Shown piece by piece: positions 7,295-14,651 of a stretch of DNA of 19,318 bases. The notes under the pieces are model-generated. The model was not told the DNA's origin. It saw nothing but the letters and a program-made list of their open reading frames with translations, and ran no database searches. Each line of letters opens with the position of its first letter. Position 1 is the stretch's first letter. The translations under genes and the position numbers were made by a program. The DNA is from Ruminococcus sp. GTDB taxonomy: Bacteria > Bacillota > Clostridia > Lachnospirales > Lachnospiraceae. The stretch lies in the NCBI GenBank assembly GCA_020024635.1, contig JAHHTL010000042.1, positions 1 through 19,318 of the forward strand, given 5' to 3'.

Positions 7295-8773
7295 ATGAAA
7301 ATCGGATTTGACAATGACAAATATTTAAAATTACAATCAGAACACATTCGTCAGAGAATCAATCAGTTTGACAACAAACTTTATCTTGAATTTGGTGGAA
7401 AATTATTTGATGACTACCATGCCGCAAGAGTTCTTCCAGGATTTGAACCTGACAGCAAACTTAAGCTTTTAAAGCAACTCAGTGATCAAGCGGAACTTGT
7501 AATCGTCATCAGTTCACGTGATATTGAAAAAAACAAAGTACGCGGAGATTTGGGCATTACCTATGATTCTGATGTATTACGTCTTATCGGTTCTTTCCGA
7601 GACAATGGTCTTTATGTAGGAAGCGTCGTAATCACTCAGTATTCCGGACAAGAAAGTGCCTTACTTTTCAAAAATCGTTTGGAAAAATTTGGCATCCATG
7701 TTTACGTTCACTACAACATCCCAGGATATCCATCCAATATCCCTATGATTGTCAGCGAGGAAGGATTTGGTAAAAACGAATACATCGAAACAAGCCGTCC
7801 GCTAGTGATTGTTACTGCTCCTGGTCCTGGAAGTGGAAAAATGGCAACTTGTCTTTCTCAGTTATACCATGAGCACAAACGTGGGGTTCATGCAGGTTAT
7901 GCAAAGTTTGAAACTTTCCCTGTATGGAATCTTCCACTGAAACATCCAGTGAATCTTGCCTATGAAGCTGCAACAGCAGATTTAAACGATGTTAATATGA
8001 TCGATCCCTTCCATTTGGATGCCTATGGTGTTACAACTGTAAATTACAATCGTGATGTGGAAATCTTTCCGGTATTAAATACGATGTTCGAAAAAATTTA
8101 CGGGTTCAGCCCATATAAATCTCCTACTGACATGGGAGTTAACATGGCTGGGAAGTGTATTGTAGATGATGAAGCTTGTAAAGAGGCTTCTCGTCAGGAA
8201 ATTGTCCGTAGATATTACGCTTCTTTAAATGCACTTCTTCTTGGTACAACTTCTGAAGAAGAAGCAGCTAAAATCGAATTGCTTATGAACCAAGCAAATG
8301 TAACAATAAACGATCGTAAAGTAGTTTCTGCCGCTTTAAAACGTGCCAAAGAAACCGGTGGCCCTGCCGCTGCTTTAGAATTAGAAGACGGACGTATGAT
8401 CACTGGAAAAACATCTAACCTTCTTGGTTCTTCTGCCGCACTACTTTTAAATGCAATTAAAGAACTTGCCGGAATTGATCACGAGCTTCACATTATCTCG
8501 CCAGAATCCATTGAGCCAATTCAAAAACTCAAGGTAGACTATCTAAAGAGTAAAAATCCTCGTCTACACACGGATGAAGTTTTAATCGCCTTGTCTGCCA
8601 GCGCAGCAAATAGCAAACTTGCACGAACGGCTCTTCAACAATTACCACGATTAAATGGCTGTCAAGTTCACACCTCTGTCATGCTTTCAGAAGTAGATAT
8701 TAAAACATTCAAAAAATTAGGAATACAACTTACTTGCGAGGCAAAATATGAGACAAATCATATTTTCCGATAA
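7295..8773 (+). CDS. DUF1846 (UPF0371) family protein
   Basis: This 492-residue soluble protein is recognised from its N-terminus (KIGFDNDKYLKLQSEHI), the stretch LYLEFGGKLFDDYHAARVLPGF at 29-50 and VISSRDIEKNKVRGDLGITYD at 71-91, all typical of the DUF1846 family. Members are widespread in Firmicutes and Actinobacteria, and I know of no established biochemical role. Visible features include a hydrophobic strand followed by a P-loop-like glycine-rich turn, VIVTAPGPGSGKM (171-183), which could bind a nucleotide or phosphate. The segment GVNMAGKCIVDDEACKEASR (281-300) also looks like a conserved motif block. There is no signal peptide or membrane helix, so it is cytoplasmic. The start is supported by GAGAGG about 8 nt upstream. 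It is monocistronic, with its own promoter and terminator. The family call is firm; the function is unknown. Confidence 0.92.
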   Translation: MKIGFDNDKYLKLQSEHIRQRINQFDNKLYLEFGGKLFDDYHAARVLPGFEPDSKLKLLKQLSDQAELVIVISSRDIEKNKVRGDLGITYDSDVLRLIGSFRDNGLYVGSVVITQYSGQESALLFKNRLEKFGIHVYVHYNIPGYPSNIPMIVSEEGFGKNEYIETSRPLVIVTAPGPGSGKMATCLSQLYHEHKRGVHAGYAKFETFPVWNLPLKHPVNLAYEAATADLNDVNMIDPFHLDAYGVTTVNYNRDVEIFPVLNTMFEKIYGFSPYKSPTDMGVNMAGKCIVDDEACKEASRQEIVRRYYASLNALLLGTTSEEEAAKIELLMNQANVTINDRKVVSAALKRAKETGGPAAALELEDGRMITGKTSNLLGSSAALLLNAIKELAGIDHELHIISPESIEPIQKLKVDYLKSKNPRLHTDEVLIALSASAANSKLARTALQQLPRLNGCQVHTSVMLSEVDIKTFKKLGIQLTCEAKYETNHIFR

Positions 8774-8779
8774 GTCCAA

Positions 8780-8817
8780 AAAAAGAACGATTCGCTAAGA
8801 ACCGTTCTTTTTTTTAT
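8780..8817. terminator. Bidirectional terminator between DUF1846 and PAP2 genes
   Basis: Arms AAAAAGAACG (8780-8789) and CGTTCTTTTT (8803-8812) pair over 10 bp, followed by T's on the plus strand and flanked by A's (8778-8784) that give T's on the minus strand. It can therefore serve both convergent genes. The PAP2 stop codon (8795-8797) lies in the loop. Confidence 0.85.
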
Positions 8818-9340
8818 CATAAAATTTTATTATCTTTATTGCAACCCAAGATGCAAACATACCAATTAGAATTCCTACCACTACATCCGATGGATAATGC
8901 ACTCCAACATATAATCTTGAAAAAGCAATTAGCGAAGCAAGAACCACTGCCAAGACTCCCCACATTTTGGGAGAAAATCTGTATAAAACCATTGCAACAG
9001 CAAATGAAGCACATGAGTGTCCTGATGGAAACGAAAAATCAGGCTGCTTGTCAATCAACAACTGAAGCCCTGAAACCACCTCATATGGTCTGGTTCGTGC
9101 CACAATATTTTTTAATGCCACATTGGTAATTAACGTCCCAATCGCAAGGGAAATCAAACAAGTAATTCCTAACCTCCTTGTTTTCTTCGGTATTAGCAAT
9201 ACCACAGACAGTGTAATCCAAAACCATCCCATATCCCCTAAGAACGTAATAAATTTCCAAAATGGTGTCATCACATCTGACCGCAAATATTCTTGGATAA
9301 GTAATAGTAAGTTGCTATCTAGTTGTAACAGCTGCTCCAT
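8795..9340 (-). CDS. PAP2-family membrane phosphatase (undecaprenyl-PP or lipid phosphatase type)
   Basis: This 181-residue multi-pass membrane protein has all three signature motifs of the PAP2 acid phosphatase superfamily. These are KNIVARTRP (77-85; KX6RP), PSGH (105-108) and SRLYVGVHYPSD (141-152), which carries the catalytic His148 and Asp152. Hydrophobic segments lie at about 31-50, 56-75, 109-121, 125-141 and 153-172. Family members of this size dephosphorylate undecaprenyl pyrophosphate (BacA-independent carrier recycling) or phosphatidylglycerol phosphate, with the active site facing outward. The sequence does not decide the substrate. The start is supported by AAGGAG about 8 nt upstream. 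The last codons run into the shared terminator with the convergent DUF1846 gene. Confidence 0.93.
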   Translation of the reverse strand: MEQLLQLDSNLLLLIQEYLRSDVMTPFWKFITFLGDMGWFWITLSVVLLIPKKTRRLGITCLISLAIGTLITNVALKNIVARTRPYEVVSGLQLLIDKQPDFSFPSGHSCASFAVAMVLYRFSPKMWGVLAVVLASLIAFSRLYVGVHYPSDVVVGILIGMFASWVAIKIIKFYDKKKNGS

Positions 9341-9353
9341 GCCTTTTCTCCTT

Positions 9354-9378
9354 TATCATATCAAGGTTCTATATGATA
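9354..9378 (-). promoter_or_regulatory. Palindrome upstream of the PAP2 gene
   Basis: TATCATAT (9354-9361) and ATATGATA (9371-9378) are perfect 8-bp arms around a 9-nt centre, 14 bp ahead of the PAP2 start. It may be an operator or a leader hairpin; no T-run supports a terminator. No clear -35/-10 pair was found with it. Confidence 0.35.
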
Positions 9379-9390
9379 TAGGGACAGTAA

Positions 9391-9687
9391 TTACATATCT
9401 TCTCTTCGGTTATACCTTCTTGTTTTCTTTCGACTCACAACATTCAAACCATTACGTACAAGTCTTTGTGGAGAATCGCTCCAACTACCCCCTTCTGTCT
9501 GTCGCTGAACTTTTCCCATTTCTTTTTCCAACCGAAGGGTTCGAAAATTTTTGTCTGTGTTTACTGCTTCAAAAAAACTTTCAACTGATATGTTGATCTT
9601 TCTTAACTGAAATGTCCCTAATCTTTGCTCCTTTGAAAATCTGCCAAAAGAGCTAAACCTATTTTCTTTTGATTCGTCAATGCTTTT
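9391..9687 (-). pseudogene. Possible 5'-truncated gene remnant, unrecognised
   Basis: One minus-strand frame stays open for 98 codons between TAATAA (plus 9688-9693) and a stop at 9391-9393, in DNA where the other frames on this strand are broken. The product is basic and reads like protein: GRFSKEQRLGTFQL, then SVESFFEAVNTDKNFRTLRL, then QRQTEGGSWSDSPQRL, ending in an Arg-rich SRKKTRRYNRREDM. There is no ATG or SD at its 5' end; the first ATG is internal, in EKEMGK. I do not recognise the family. It could be the C-terminal remnant of a lost gene, a small gene with an unusual start, or a chance frame. Confidence 0.35.
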
Positions 9688-9721
9688 TTATTATTTACAG
9701 ACTTTTATCTTTATATTCATT

Positions 9722-10657
9722 TTATATCAACTCTTTGTCTGAAAATAACTGATTGACTATCGATTCATACAATCCAATTTTTTCTGCCTTTCGAATCTTT
9801 TTGATGTATTTCTCTGCATCAAGAAATAAATTTCCAACATAAAACCAAAACTCTTTCATTTTAAATAAAACTGTTTTTTCTCCAAAAAGCACTTCTTTAT
9901 AATTTTCAAGAATTTCGTCATGAAATGCTTTCAAAATAACGCGATCCGTTTTTATTCCGGTTCGAATTTCACGTGCAAGTCCTGGATTCGTGAGCATCCC
10001 TCGTCCTAACATAATTTTATTGATCTCCGGAAATCTCTCTTTGAATCTTTCGTAATCTTCTTTTGTGAAAATATCCCCATTATAGCACACGCTCATTTTG
10101 CTCTTTTTAATAGAGGTTCCAAATGTTTCTAAATCTGGCGTGCCTTTGTACATATCCTTTTGAAGCCTTGGATGAATGATTAATTCTGATACGGGATACT
10201 GATTAAAAATATTCATAATAGATTCAAATTCTTGTGCTTCATACATGCCAATCCTTGTTTTTATAGATACGTTTATTGTAACGCGGTTAAAAATGTCATC
10301 TAAAAATCGATCTAATTTCTCAGGATTTGCCAAAAAACCTGCCCCACGACCTTTTGTCACTACCGTTCTTGAAGGGCATCCAAGATTCAAATTAATCTCA
10401 TTGTATCCATATGTTTCAAGTATTTTTGCCGTACACAAAAAGTCCTCAGATACATTTGTTAAAATCTGCGGAACCGCATGCATTCCTTCATTGTGTTCTG
10501 GAAGAATATCATTAATTTCCTTGTAACTAAGCTTTCCAAACTGATTGGGGAGAATAAATGGAATAAAAAACTTATCAATCTGTCCAAAATGCCTATTTAA
10601 CGCATTTCGATATACATAGCCACTGATTCCCTCAAAGGGTGCGAAATACAATTCCAT
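9722..10657 (-). CDS. tRNA-dihydrouridine synthase family protein
   Basis: Dus enzymes are FMN-dependent and reduce uridine to dihydrouridine in tRNA. This 311-residue protein has the TIM-barrel start YFAPFEGISGYVYRNAL (4-20), the catalytic-Cys segment INLNLGCPS (88-96, Cys94), the Lys-Gly-Arg-Gly loop TKGRGAGFL (101-109), SIKTRIG (131-137), the FMN-binding IHPR (161-164) and the NGDIF strand near 194-198. All expected active-site residues are present. The FAPFEGIS opening differs from DusB-type LAPMAGVT, so this is one of the divergent Firmicutes Dus-like proteins and its target position is unknown. It is the last gene of the DUF5685 operon: its ATG starts 2 bp after the stop of the upstream gene, with AGGAAAGG overlapping that gene's end, which suggests coupled translation. 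Confidence 0.9.
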   Translation of the reverse strand: MELYFAPFEGISGYVYRNALNRHFGQIDKFFIPFILPNQFGKLSYKEINDILPEHNEGMHAVPQILTNVSEDFLCTAKILETYGYNEINLNLGCPSRTVVTKGRGAGFLANPEKLDRFLDDIFNRVTINVSIKTRIGMYEAQEFESIMNIFNQYPVSELIIHPRLQKDMYKGTPDLETFGTSIKKSKMSVCYNGDIFTKEDYERFKERFPEINKIMLGRGMLTNPGLAREIRTGIKTDRVILKAFHDEILENYKEVLFGEKTVLFKMKEFWFYVGNLFLDAEKYIKKIRKAEKIGLYESIVNQLFSDKELI

Positions 10658-10659
10658 CC

Positions 10660-11184
10660 TTATAAAACCTTTCCTCGAATTTTATTCCAAATCTGACTTT
10701 GAAAGTATTCATAAGCCCGATCGTAAATAAAGATCCCCACCTGTCCTGCAAGTACAACCATCGCTATCAAGAACGGTGAAAGTTCTCTTCCAAACAAAAT
10801 TTTCCGAAATCCAAATACAAGTGGAAGATATTCTAAATTAAAAATCAAATACTTTGCTCCCCAGAAGATAACCTTCTTGTTTCCCTTAATTCTTCCAATG
10901 AAATCAAAGATAATTTCTACCACAAGAATGTAAAATCCCATCGCTGCAAATGATAGGACATAAAATTTATTCGGACAAATGATCAATCCCAAAAGAACGG
11001 CGGCTATATAAAACGCCAGTCCTGTCTTTTTCCCCATTTCTCGTATGATTACTCCTACAAAATAAGAGGCCGCCGCTAAAAGAAACAGCGTACTTGTCTC
11101 AATCACACTGCCAAGTACCATACAAATTACAGTGATCGCAAGAAGAAGCCCTCCTAAAGCAACTTTTTTGGCTTTTACATGCAT
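10660..11184 (-). CDS. Multi-pass membrane protein, function unknown
   Basis: This roughly 174-residue protein is mostly hydrophobic, with about five or six predicted helices. The first is near residues 9-26 (VALGGLLLAITVICMVLGS), then 32-49, 55-72, 77-98, about 113-128 and 134-152, followed by a basic cytoplasmic tail. The small size and compact helical layout recall substrate-binding S components of ECF vitamin transporters, but I see no diagnostic motif, so that is only a suggestion. The start is ambiguous. An ATG at 11208 has no SD. TTG at 11190 has GGGAGG 6 nt upstream, and the ATG at 11184 has it 12 nt upstream; I chose the ATG. It overlaps the J-domain gene by about 10 bp and precedes the Dus gene by 2 bp, so it belongs to the same operon. 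Confidence 0.85.
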   Translation of the reverse strand: MHVKAKKVALGGLLLAITVICMVLGSVIETSTLFLLAAASYFVGVIIREMGKKTGLAFYIAAVLLGLIICPNKFYVLSFAAMGFYILVVEIIFDFIGRIKGNKKVIFWGAKYLIFNLEYLPLVFGFRKILFGRELSPFLIAMVVLAGQVGIFIYDRAYEYFQSQIWNKIRGKVL

Positions 11185-11819
11185 GAACAAAGATCGCCTC
11201 CCATACACTCACACAAACTATCTGCACACCATAAATCACAGCACATATTTCCTGTTCCACAAGTAGAGTTCTGCATTCCATAACCATTTCCATACGGGGT
11301 AGACTGGTATCTTCGACTTGCCCAGTCTAATTGATTCAATAGCTGCTGATATTGCATATTCCTAGGTTCCATGTTCACTGCCTGAGCTGCATGATCTCTT
11401 GCCAGAACATTGTTTCCTATATTTGCATTCGCAACAGCACTTAAATAATACCATTGACTACTTCTAGTTCCCATGCGGTTTAACAAACTAATTGCTTCCT
11501 GATATCTCCGATTATTGATATAATTGTATACCGTTTGAAGCTCCGCATCTGGTTGACTATTGTAAGATTGATTCGTCGAACCTTGATACTGGTATCCATA
11601 ACCGTATCCGTTAGAACTTCCACCTTGCTCACGCTCTTTCATAATCGTATCATAGGCTTCTTGTACTTCTTTAAATTTTTCAACCGCCAAATCAGCAAGT
11701 GGATTATTCACATTTGCATCTGGGTGGTACTTTCTACTTAATTCTCTATATGCTTTTTTTACTTCATCATCTGATGCATTGCTGGATATTCCCAGAACAT
11801 CATATGGATTCTTTGTCAT
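11175..11819 (-). CDS. J-domain protein with TPR-like region and Cys-rich tail
   Basis: This 214-residue protein opens with a J-domain (NPYDVLGISSNASDDEVKKAYRELSRKYHPD, residues 4-34) whose HPD tripeptide at 32-34 stimulates the ATPase of an Hsp70 such as DnaK. It lacks the zinc-finger and substrate-binding domains of true DnaJ. After a Gly/Tyr/Gln-rich linker (66-90) comes a TPR-like helical region (about 92-165: QTVYNYINNRRYQEAISLLNRM, then YYLSAVANANIGNNVLARDHAAQAV). The last 28 residues contain eight cysteines (C187, 193, 194, 198, 203, 205, 211, 213), which suggests a metal or Fe-S site, or disulfides. It overlaps the upstream DUF5685 gene by 20 bp and the next gene by about 10 bp, implying translational coupling. 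The SD is GAGG about 9 nt before the ATG. The client is unknown; a dedicated co-chaperone for the operon's other proteins is a guess. Confidence 0.9.
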   Translation of the reverse strand: MTKNPYDVLGISSNASDDEVKKAYRELSRKYHPDANVNNPLADLAVEKFKEVQEAYDTIMKEREQGGSSNGYGYGYQYQGSTNQSYNSQPDAELQTVYNYINNRRYQEAISLLNRMGTRSSQWYYLSAVANANIGNNVLARDHAAQAVNMEPRNMQYQQLLNQLDWASRRYQSTPYGNGYGMQNSTCGTGNMCCDLWCADSLCECMGGDLCSCM

Positions 11820-12657
11820 TCTTCTTTTCCTCGCTTCTATTCTTTTGTTCCTGAAGTTTACGATATCTCATCCAAACACCATCATATAATATATTTCGTA
11901 AAATGTCCATATCCAATACACATGGAAGTTGTTCAAACTGTATGGATGCTTCTGCAATCATCATACACAACATTTGATGACATCGTTCTTCGTAACTTTC
12001 TTGTGTTCTAAACTGCTTAAGCGGATTATAATTTCCATCTTTGAGATCTTGTTCCAAGTCCTCATATGCATCCATAATGTAAATAAATTTTCCTAGATAG
12101 AACCCAATTTTTCGAAGTCGTGATTCCCAACAGTCATTTTGATATACAAATACCTCTTCCAAAAGACGACCAAAGCAGCCTGCCGTAGAATCAATCTCTG
12201 AACAATCTGATTTTTCCAATTCCATCAGTTGCTTTAATTCTTTTTGGATCACTTTACTTTGGCGCGGATATTTTTGGATTATTTTTTTGATCTTTCTTCC
12301 AAAAACCTTTGTTCCTAGAAGACCTGAAATCTTTCTTTCATCTTCCCAGTCATCTTTCATATGGTAATAAGCAAGAAGCACATTCATATCCGCAACATAT
12401 TCTGTAATCGCGTTTTGTAACATTTTCTGCTTTTTCAAAGGATGGACTTTACACCGATGTTCTTCCTCCCTTGTAGTGCTTTCATAAAGGGATGTCAGCA
12501 AAATAACCGCAAACGTCATATCATAGGAAAGTGTAATCTGTCCCAAGTTTCCATGGTTCTCTTTTAAAGTACGACAAAGTCCACAATAATATGCCTTGTA
12601 TTTCCTATAATCTTTTCGTTTTAATTCTGGTTCACAAATTGTTACATAACCAAACAT
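11800..12657 (-). CDS. DUF5685 family protein
   Basis: This 285-residue protein matches the DUF5685 pattern as I know it: MFGYVTICEPELK at the N-terminus, YKAYYCGLC (Cys25/Cys28), HRCKVHP (Cys69/His72), ADMNVLLAYYHMKDDWEDE (89-107) and FIYIMDAYEDLEQD (191-204). The family has no assigned function. The two Asp-rich motifs, DDWED at 102-106 and DAYED at 196-200, lie in an all-helical sequence about 95 residues apart. Their spacing recalls the paired metal-diphosphate motifs of class I prenyl synthases (phytoene/squalene synthase type). The CxxC plus C..H set could bind a metal. The start is the ATG at 12657, with AAGGAG 7 nt upstream, rather than the ATG at 12711, which would lie upstream of the predicted transcription start. 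It is first in a four-gene operon. Confidence 0.85.
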   Translation of the reverse strand: MFGYVTICEPELKRKDYRKYKAYYCGLCRTLKENHGNLGQITLSYDMTFAVILLTSLYESTTREEEHRCKVHPLKKQKMLQNAITEYVADMNVLLAYYHMKDDWEDERKISGLLGTKVFGRKIKKIIQKYPRQSKVIQKELKQLMELEKSDCSEIDSTAGCFGRLLEEVFVYQNDCWESRLRKIGFYLGKFIYIMDAYEDLEQDLKDGNYNPLKQFRTQESYEERCHQMLCMMIAEASIQFEQLPCVLDMDILRNILYDGVWMRYRKLQEQKNRSEEKKNDKESI

Positions 12658-12700
12658 TTCTGTACTCCTTTTCGCCTTAAGATTCCTCACATTTCTTCTT

Positions 12701-12729
12701 ATCTTACGCACGTTTTTTTAACTTGTCAA
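12701..12729 (-). promoter_or_regulatory. Near-consensus promoter of the DUF5685-dnaJ-like-dus operon
   Basis: On the minus strand there is a perfect -35 TTGACA (plus 12724-12729), a 17-nt spacer and a -10 TAAGAT (plus 12701-12706). The leader to the ATG at 12657 would be about 36 nt. The downstream genes overlap or nearly abut, so this one promoter probably serves all four. Confidence 0.75.
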
Positions 12730-12867
12730 TCTTTTCTTTTCCTACCGCAACACTCCTATTTTCCTCCTCTGTCTGTTTCATTTTTCCTTTCTTTGTGATA
12801 TGATTGAACTACCTTATATCATTCGATTTTCTATATTTATTCGCAAAGAAAGGAGAGATAACGAATC

Positions 12868-14598
12868 ATGCAAAAAGAACACTTAAAAAAATTACTGGAT
12901 GTGGCAGCTGGACGAATTCCTGCTGACGCAGTCATAAAAAACTGCAAAGTAATCGACGTCTATAATGGCAGCATTACAGATGGAGATATCGCTTTATGTG
13001 ATGGAATGATCGCAGGTGTCGGGAACTATGAAGGACGAATTATATATGATGGAGAAGGGCGCTATGCTTCTCCTGGATTTATTGATGGACATATTCATAT
13101 CGAATCTTCCTATGTAAGTCCTGAAGAAATTGGTCGTCTTCTTGTCCCTCATGGAACGACAACCATCATCGCCGATCCCCACGAAATCGTAAACGTGTGT
13201 GGAATTCCGGGGCTTAATTATATGCGAAATGCTTCTGAAAGAACTGCACTTGATATCAAGTTCATGTTACCTTCCTGTGTTCCAGCCACTCCATTTGAAC
13301 ATGCTGGTGCTGTTGTTGATGCTAAAGCTATGAGAGAACCTCTGAAAGACGAACGCATTTTGGGACTTGGAGAATATATGAATTTTCCTGGAATTATCCA
13401 TGCATTTGACAGTGAGTTAGAGAAACTTTGCGTTGCAAAAGAATCTGGAAAATTAATTGACGGCCACAGCCCTGGGATCATGGGAAAGGATCTTAATGCC
13501 TATGCTGCCGCACTGGTACACACCGATCATGAATGTTCTACTTTAGAAGAAATGAACGATCGCCTTTCTCGTGGAATGTACGTTTTGCTTCGTCAAGGAT
13601 CCGCCTGCCATAACCTTCGTCCTCTTTTAAAAGGAGTCACCTCTATGAATAGCAGACGCTGTCTTCTTTGCTCTGATGATCGTCAGCCAAAGACTATTTT
13701 TGAAGAAGGACATATTGACAACCACCTTACTATCTGCGTAGAAGAAGGTATTGATGCATTTACCGCCATTCGAATGGCTAGTTTAAATGCTGCTGAATGC
13801 TACAGACTCTATGACAGAGGCGCCATTGCTCCTGGACTTCGTGGGGACATCGTGCTTCTTGACAACTTAAAAAATTTTAAAGTCGAGAAAGTATTTATCA
13901 AAGGCGAGCTTGTAGCCGAAGGTGGCACCTATCTACTTCCTGTTCATAAATACGACAATACTGCTGTACAAGGAAGTTTTCATGTAAAAGATTTTTCGAT
14001 AGAGAAATTAAAAATGAAGTTAAAATCCAACTATGTGCATGTCATTGATATTATGCCAGGAGGGGTCGTAACCGGAAAGGGCTTTGCCCATATCTCCCTC
14101 GACCAAAACGGAGAATTTATAAGAGACCCTAATGTCGATATTGTCAAAATAGCAGTTGTGGAACGGCATCAGATGACAGGAAATGTAGCGACAGCATTTT
14201 TAAGGGGGTATGGCATCAAGCATGGAGCTGTTGCCCTTTCCATTGCTCACGACTCTCATAACATTATTACTGTCGGTGTTTCGGATGAAGAAATTGCCTT
14301 TGCCGTAGAAAAACTCATTGAGCAAAATGGTGGCATTGTTTTGGTTCGAGATGGAAAGGTTTTAGAATCCATGCCAATGCCTTTAGGTGGTATTATGAGC
14401 GATCAAAGCGGAGCTTGGGTTGATGAAAAATTGACTGCTATTCACGAAACTGCTTTCAAAGAACTTGGAATTAGTGGATCTGTGGAACCTGTTATGACTC
14501 TATGCTTCATGTCTCTCCCTGTAATTCCTGAATTAAAATTAACAGATATGGGACTTTTTGATGTCACAAAATTTGACTTTATTTCTGTGGAAGCATAA
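12868..14598 (+). CDS. ade: Adenine deaminase
   Basis: This enzyme hydrolyses adenine to hypoxanthine and ammonia in purine salvage, using a metal-dependent amidohydrolase barrel. The 576-residue length is normal for the Ade family. Motifs seen: GFIDGHIHIESS (70-81, metal ligands His75/His77), IADPHEIVNVCG (101-112), GLGEYMNFPG (166-175, with Glu169), DGHSPGIMGKDLNAY (198-212, His200), HTDHE (218-222) and LLCSDDRQP (266-274, catalytic-site Asp270). The C-terminal half has the family's GIKHGAVALSIAHDSHNI-type block. The start has AAGGAGAG about 10 nt upstream. I looked for a purine riboswitch in the roughly 210-bp leader and saw none. The gene is alone, divergent from the DUF5685 operon and convergent with the DUF2284 gene. 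Confidence 0.96.
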   Translation: MQKEHLKKLLDVAAGRIPADAVIKNCKVIDVYNGSITDGDIALCDGMIAGVGNYEGRIIYDGEGRYASPGFIDGHIHIESSYVSPEEIGRLLVPHGTTTIIADPHEIVNVCGIPGLNYMRNASERTALDIKFMLPSCVPATPFEHAGAVVDAKAMREPLKDERILGLGEYMNFPGIIHAFDSELEKLCVAKESGKLIDGHSPGIMGKDLNAYAAALVHTDHECSTLEEMNDRLSRGMYVLLRQGSACHNLRPLLKGVTSMNSRRCLLCSDDRQPKTIFEEGHIDNHLTICVEEGIDAFTAIRMASLNAAECYRLYDRGAIAPGLRGDIVLLDNLKNFKVEKVFIKGELVAEGGTYLLPVHKYDNTAVQGSFHVKDFSIEKLKMKLKSNYVHVIDIMPGGVVTGKGFAHISLDQNGEFIRDPNVDIVKIAVVERHQMTGNVATAFLRGYGIKHGAVALSIAHDSHNIITVGVSDEEIAFAVEKLIEQNGGIVLVRDGKVLESMPMPLGGIMSDQSGAWVDEKLTAIHETAFKELGISGSVEPVMTLCFMSLPVIPELKLTDMGLFDVTKFDFISVEA

Positions 14599-14612
14599 AT
14601 CACCACAGGATG

Positions 14613-14651
14613 CAAAAATAAGGAATCGGATTTTCCGATTCCTTATTTTTG
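14613..14651. terminator. Bidirectional terminator between ade and the DUF2284 gene
   Basis: A perfect 18-bp inverted repeat has arms at 14613-14630 and 14634-14651 and a 3-nt loop; its outer part is A5/T5-rich, giving a T-run on either strand. The stop codon of the DUF2284 gene (14643-14645) lies inside the right arm. Confidence 0.9.

Larger units (their letters stand above)
9341..9721. other. 381-bp gap between PAP2 and dus genes
   Basis: The gap holds a 25-bp palindrome just upstream of PAP2 (9354-9378) and an open but startless frame on the minus strand (9391-9687, listed separately). TAGGGACA occurs in inverted orientation at about 9379-9386 and 9612-9619. I see no convincing terminator for the dus operon and no RNA gene I recognise. 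Confidence 0.5.

Noticed and set aside
9123..9596. 157-codon plus-strand open frame opposite PAP2 and into the gap
   Set aside because: More than a third of it is antisense to a well-supported PAP2 gene, it has no SD, and its composition looks like a shadow of AT-rich minus-strand coding.
9379..9619. Inverted TAGGGACA sequences as ends of a small mobile element
   Set aside because: Only eight bases match, there is no target duplication, and the interval contains part of another open frame.
12712..12867. Purine riboswitch upstream of ade
   Set aside because: No three-way junction or conserved loop sequences could be found, and the distance to the start is short.
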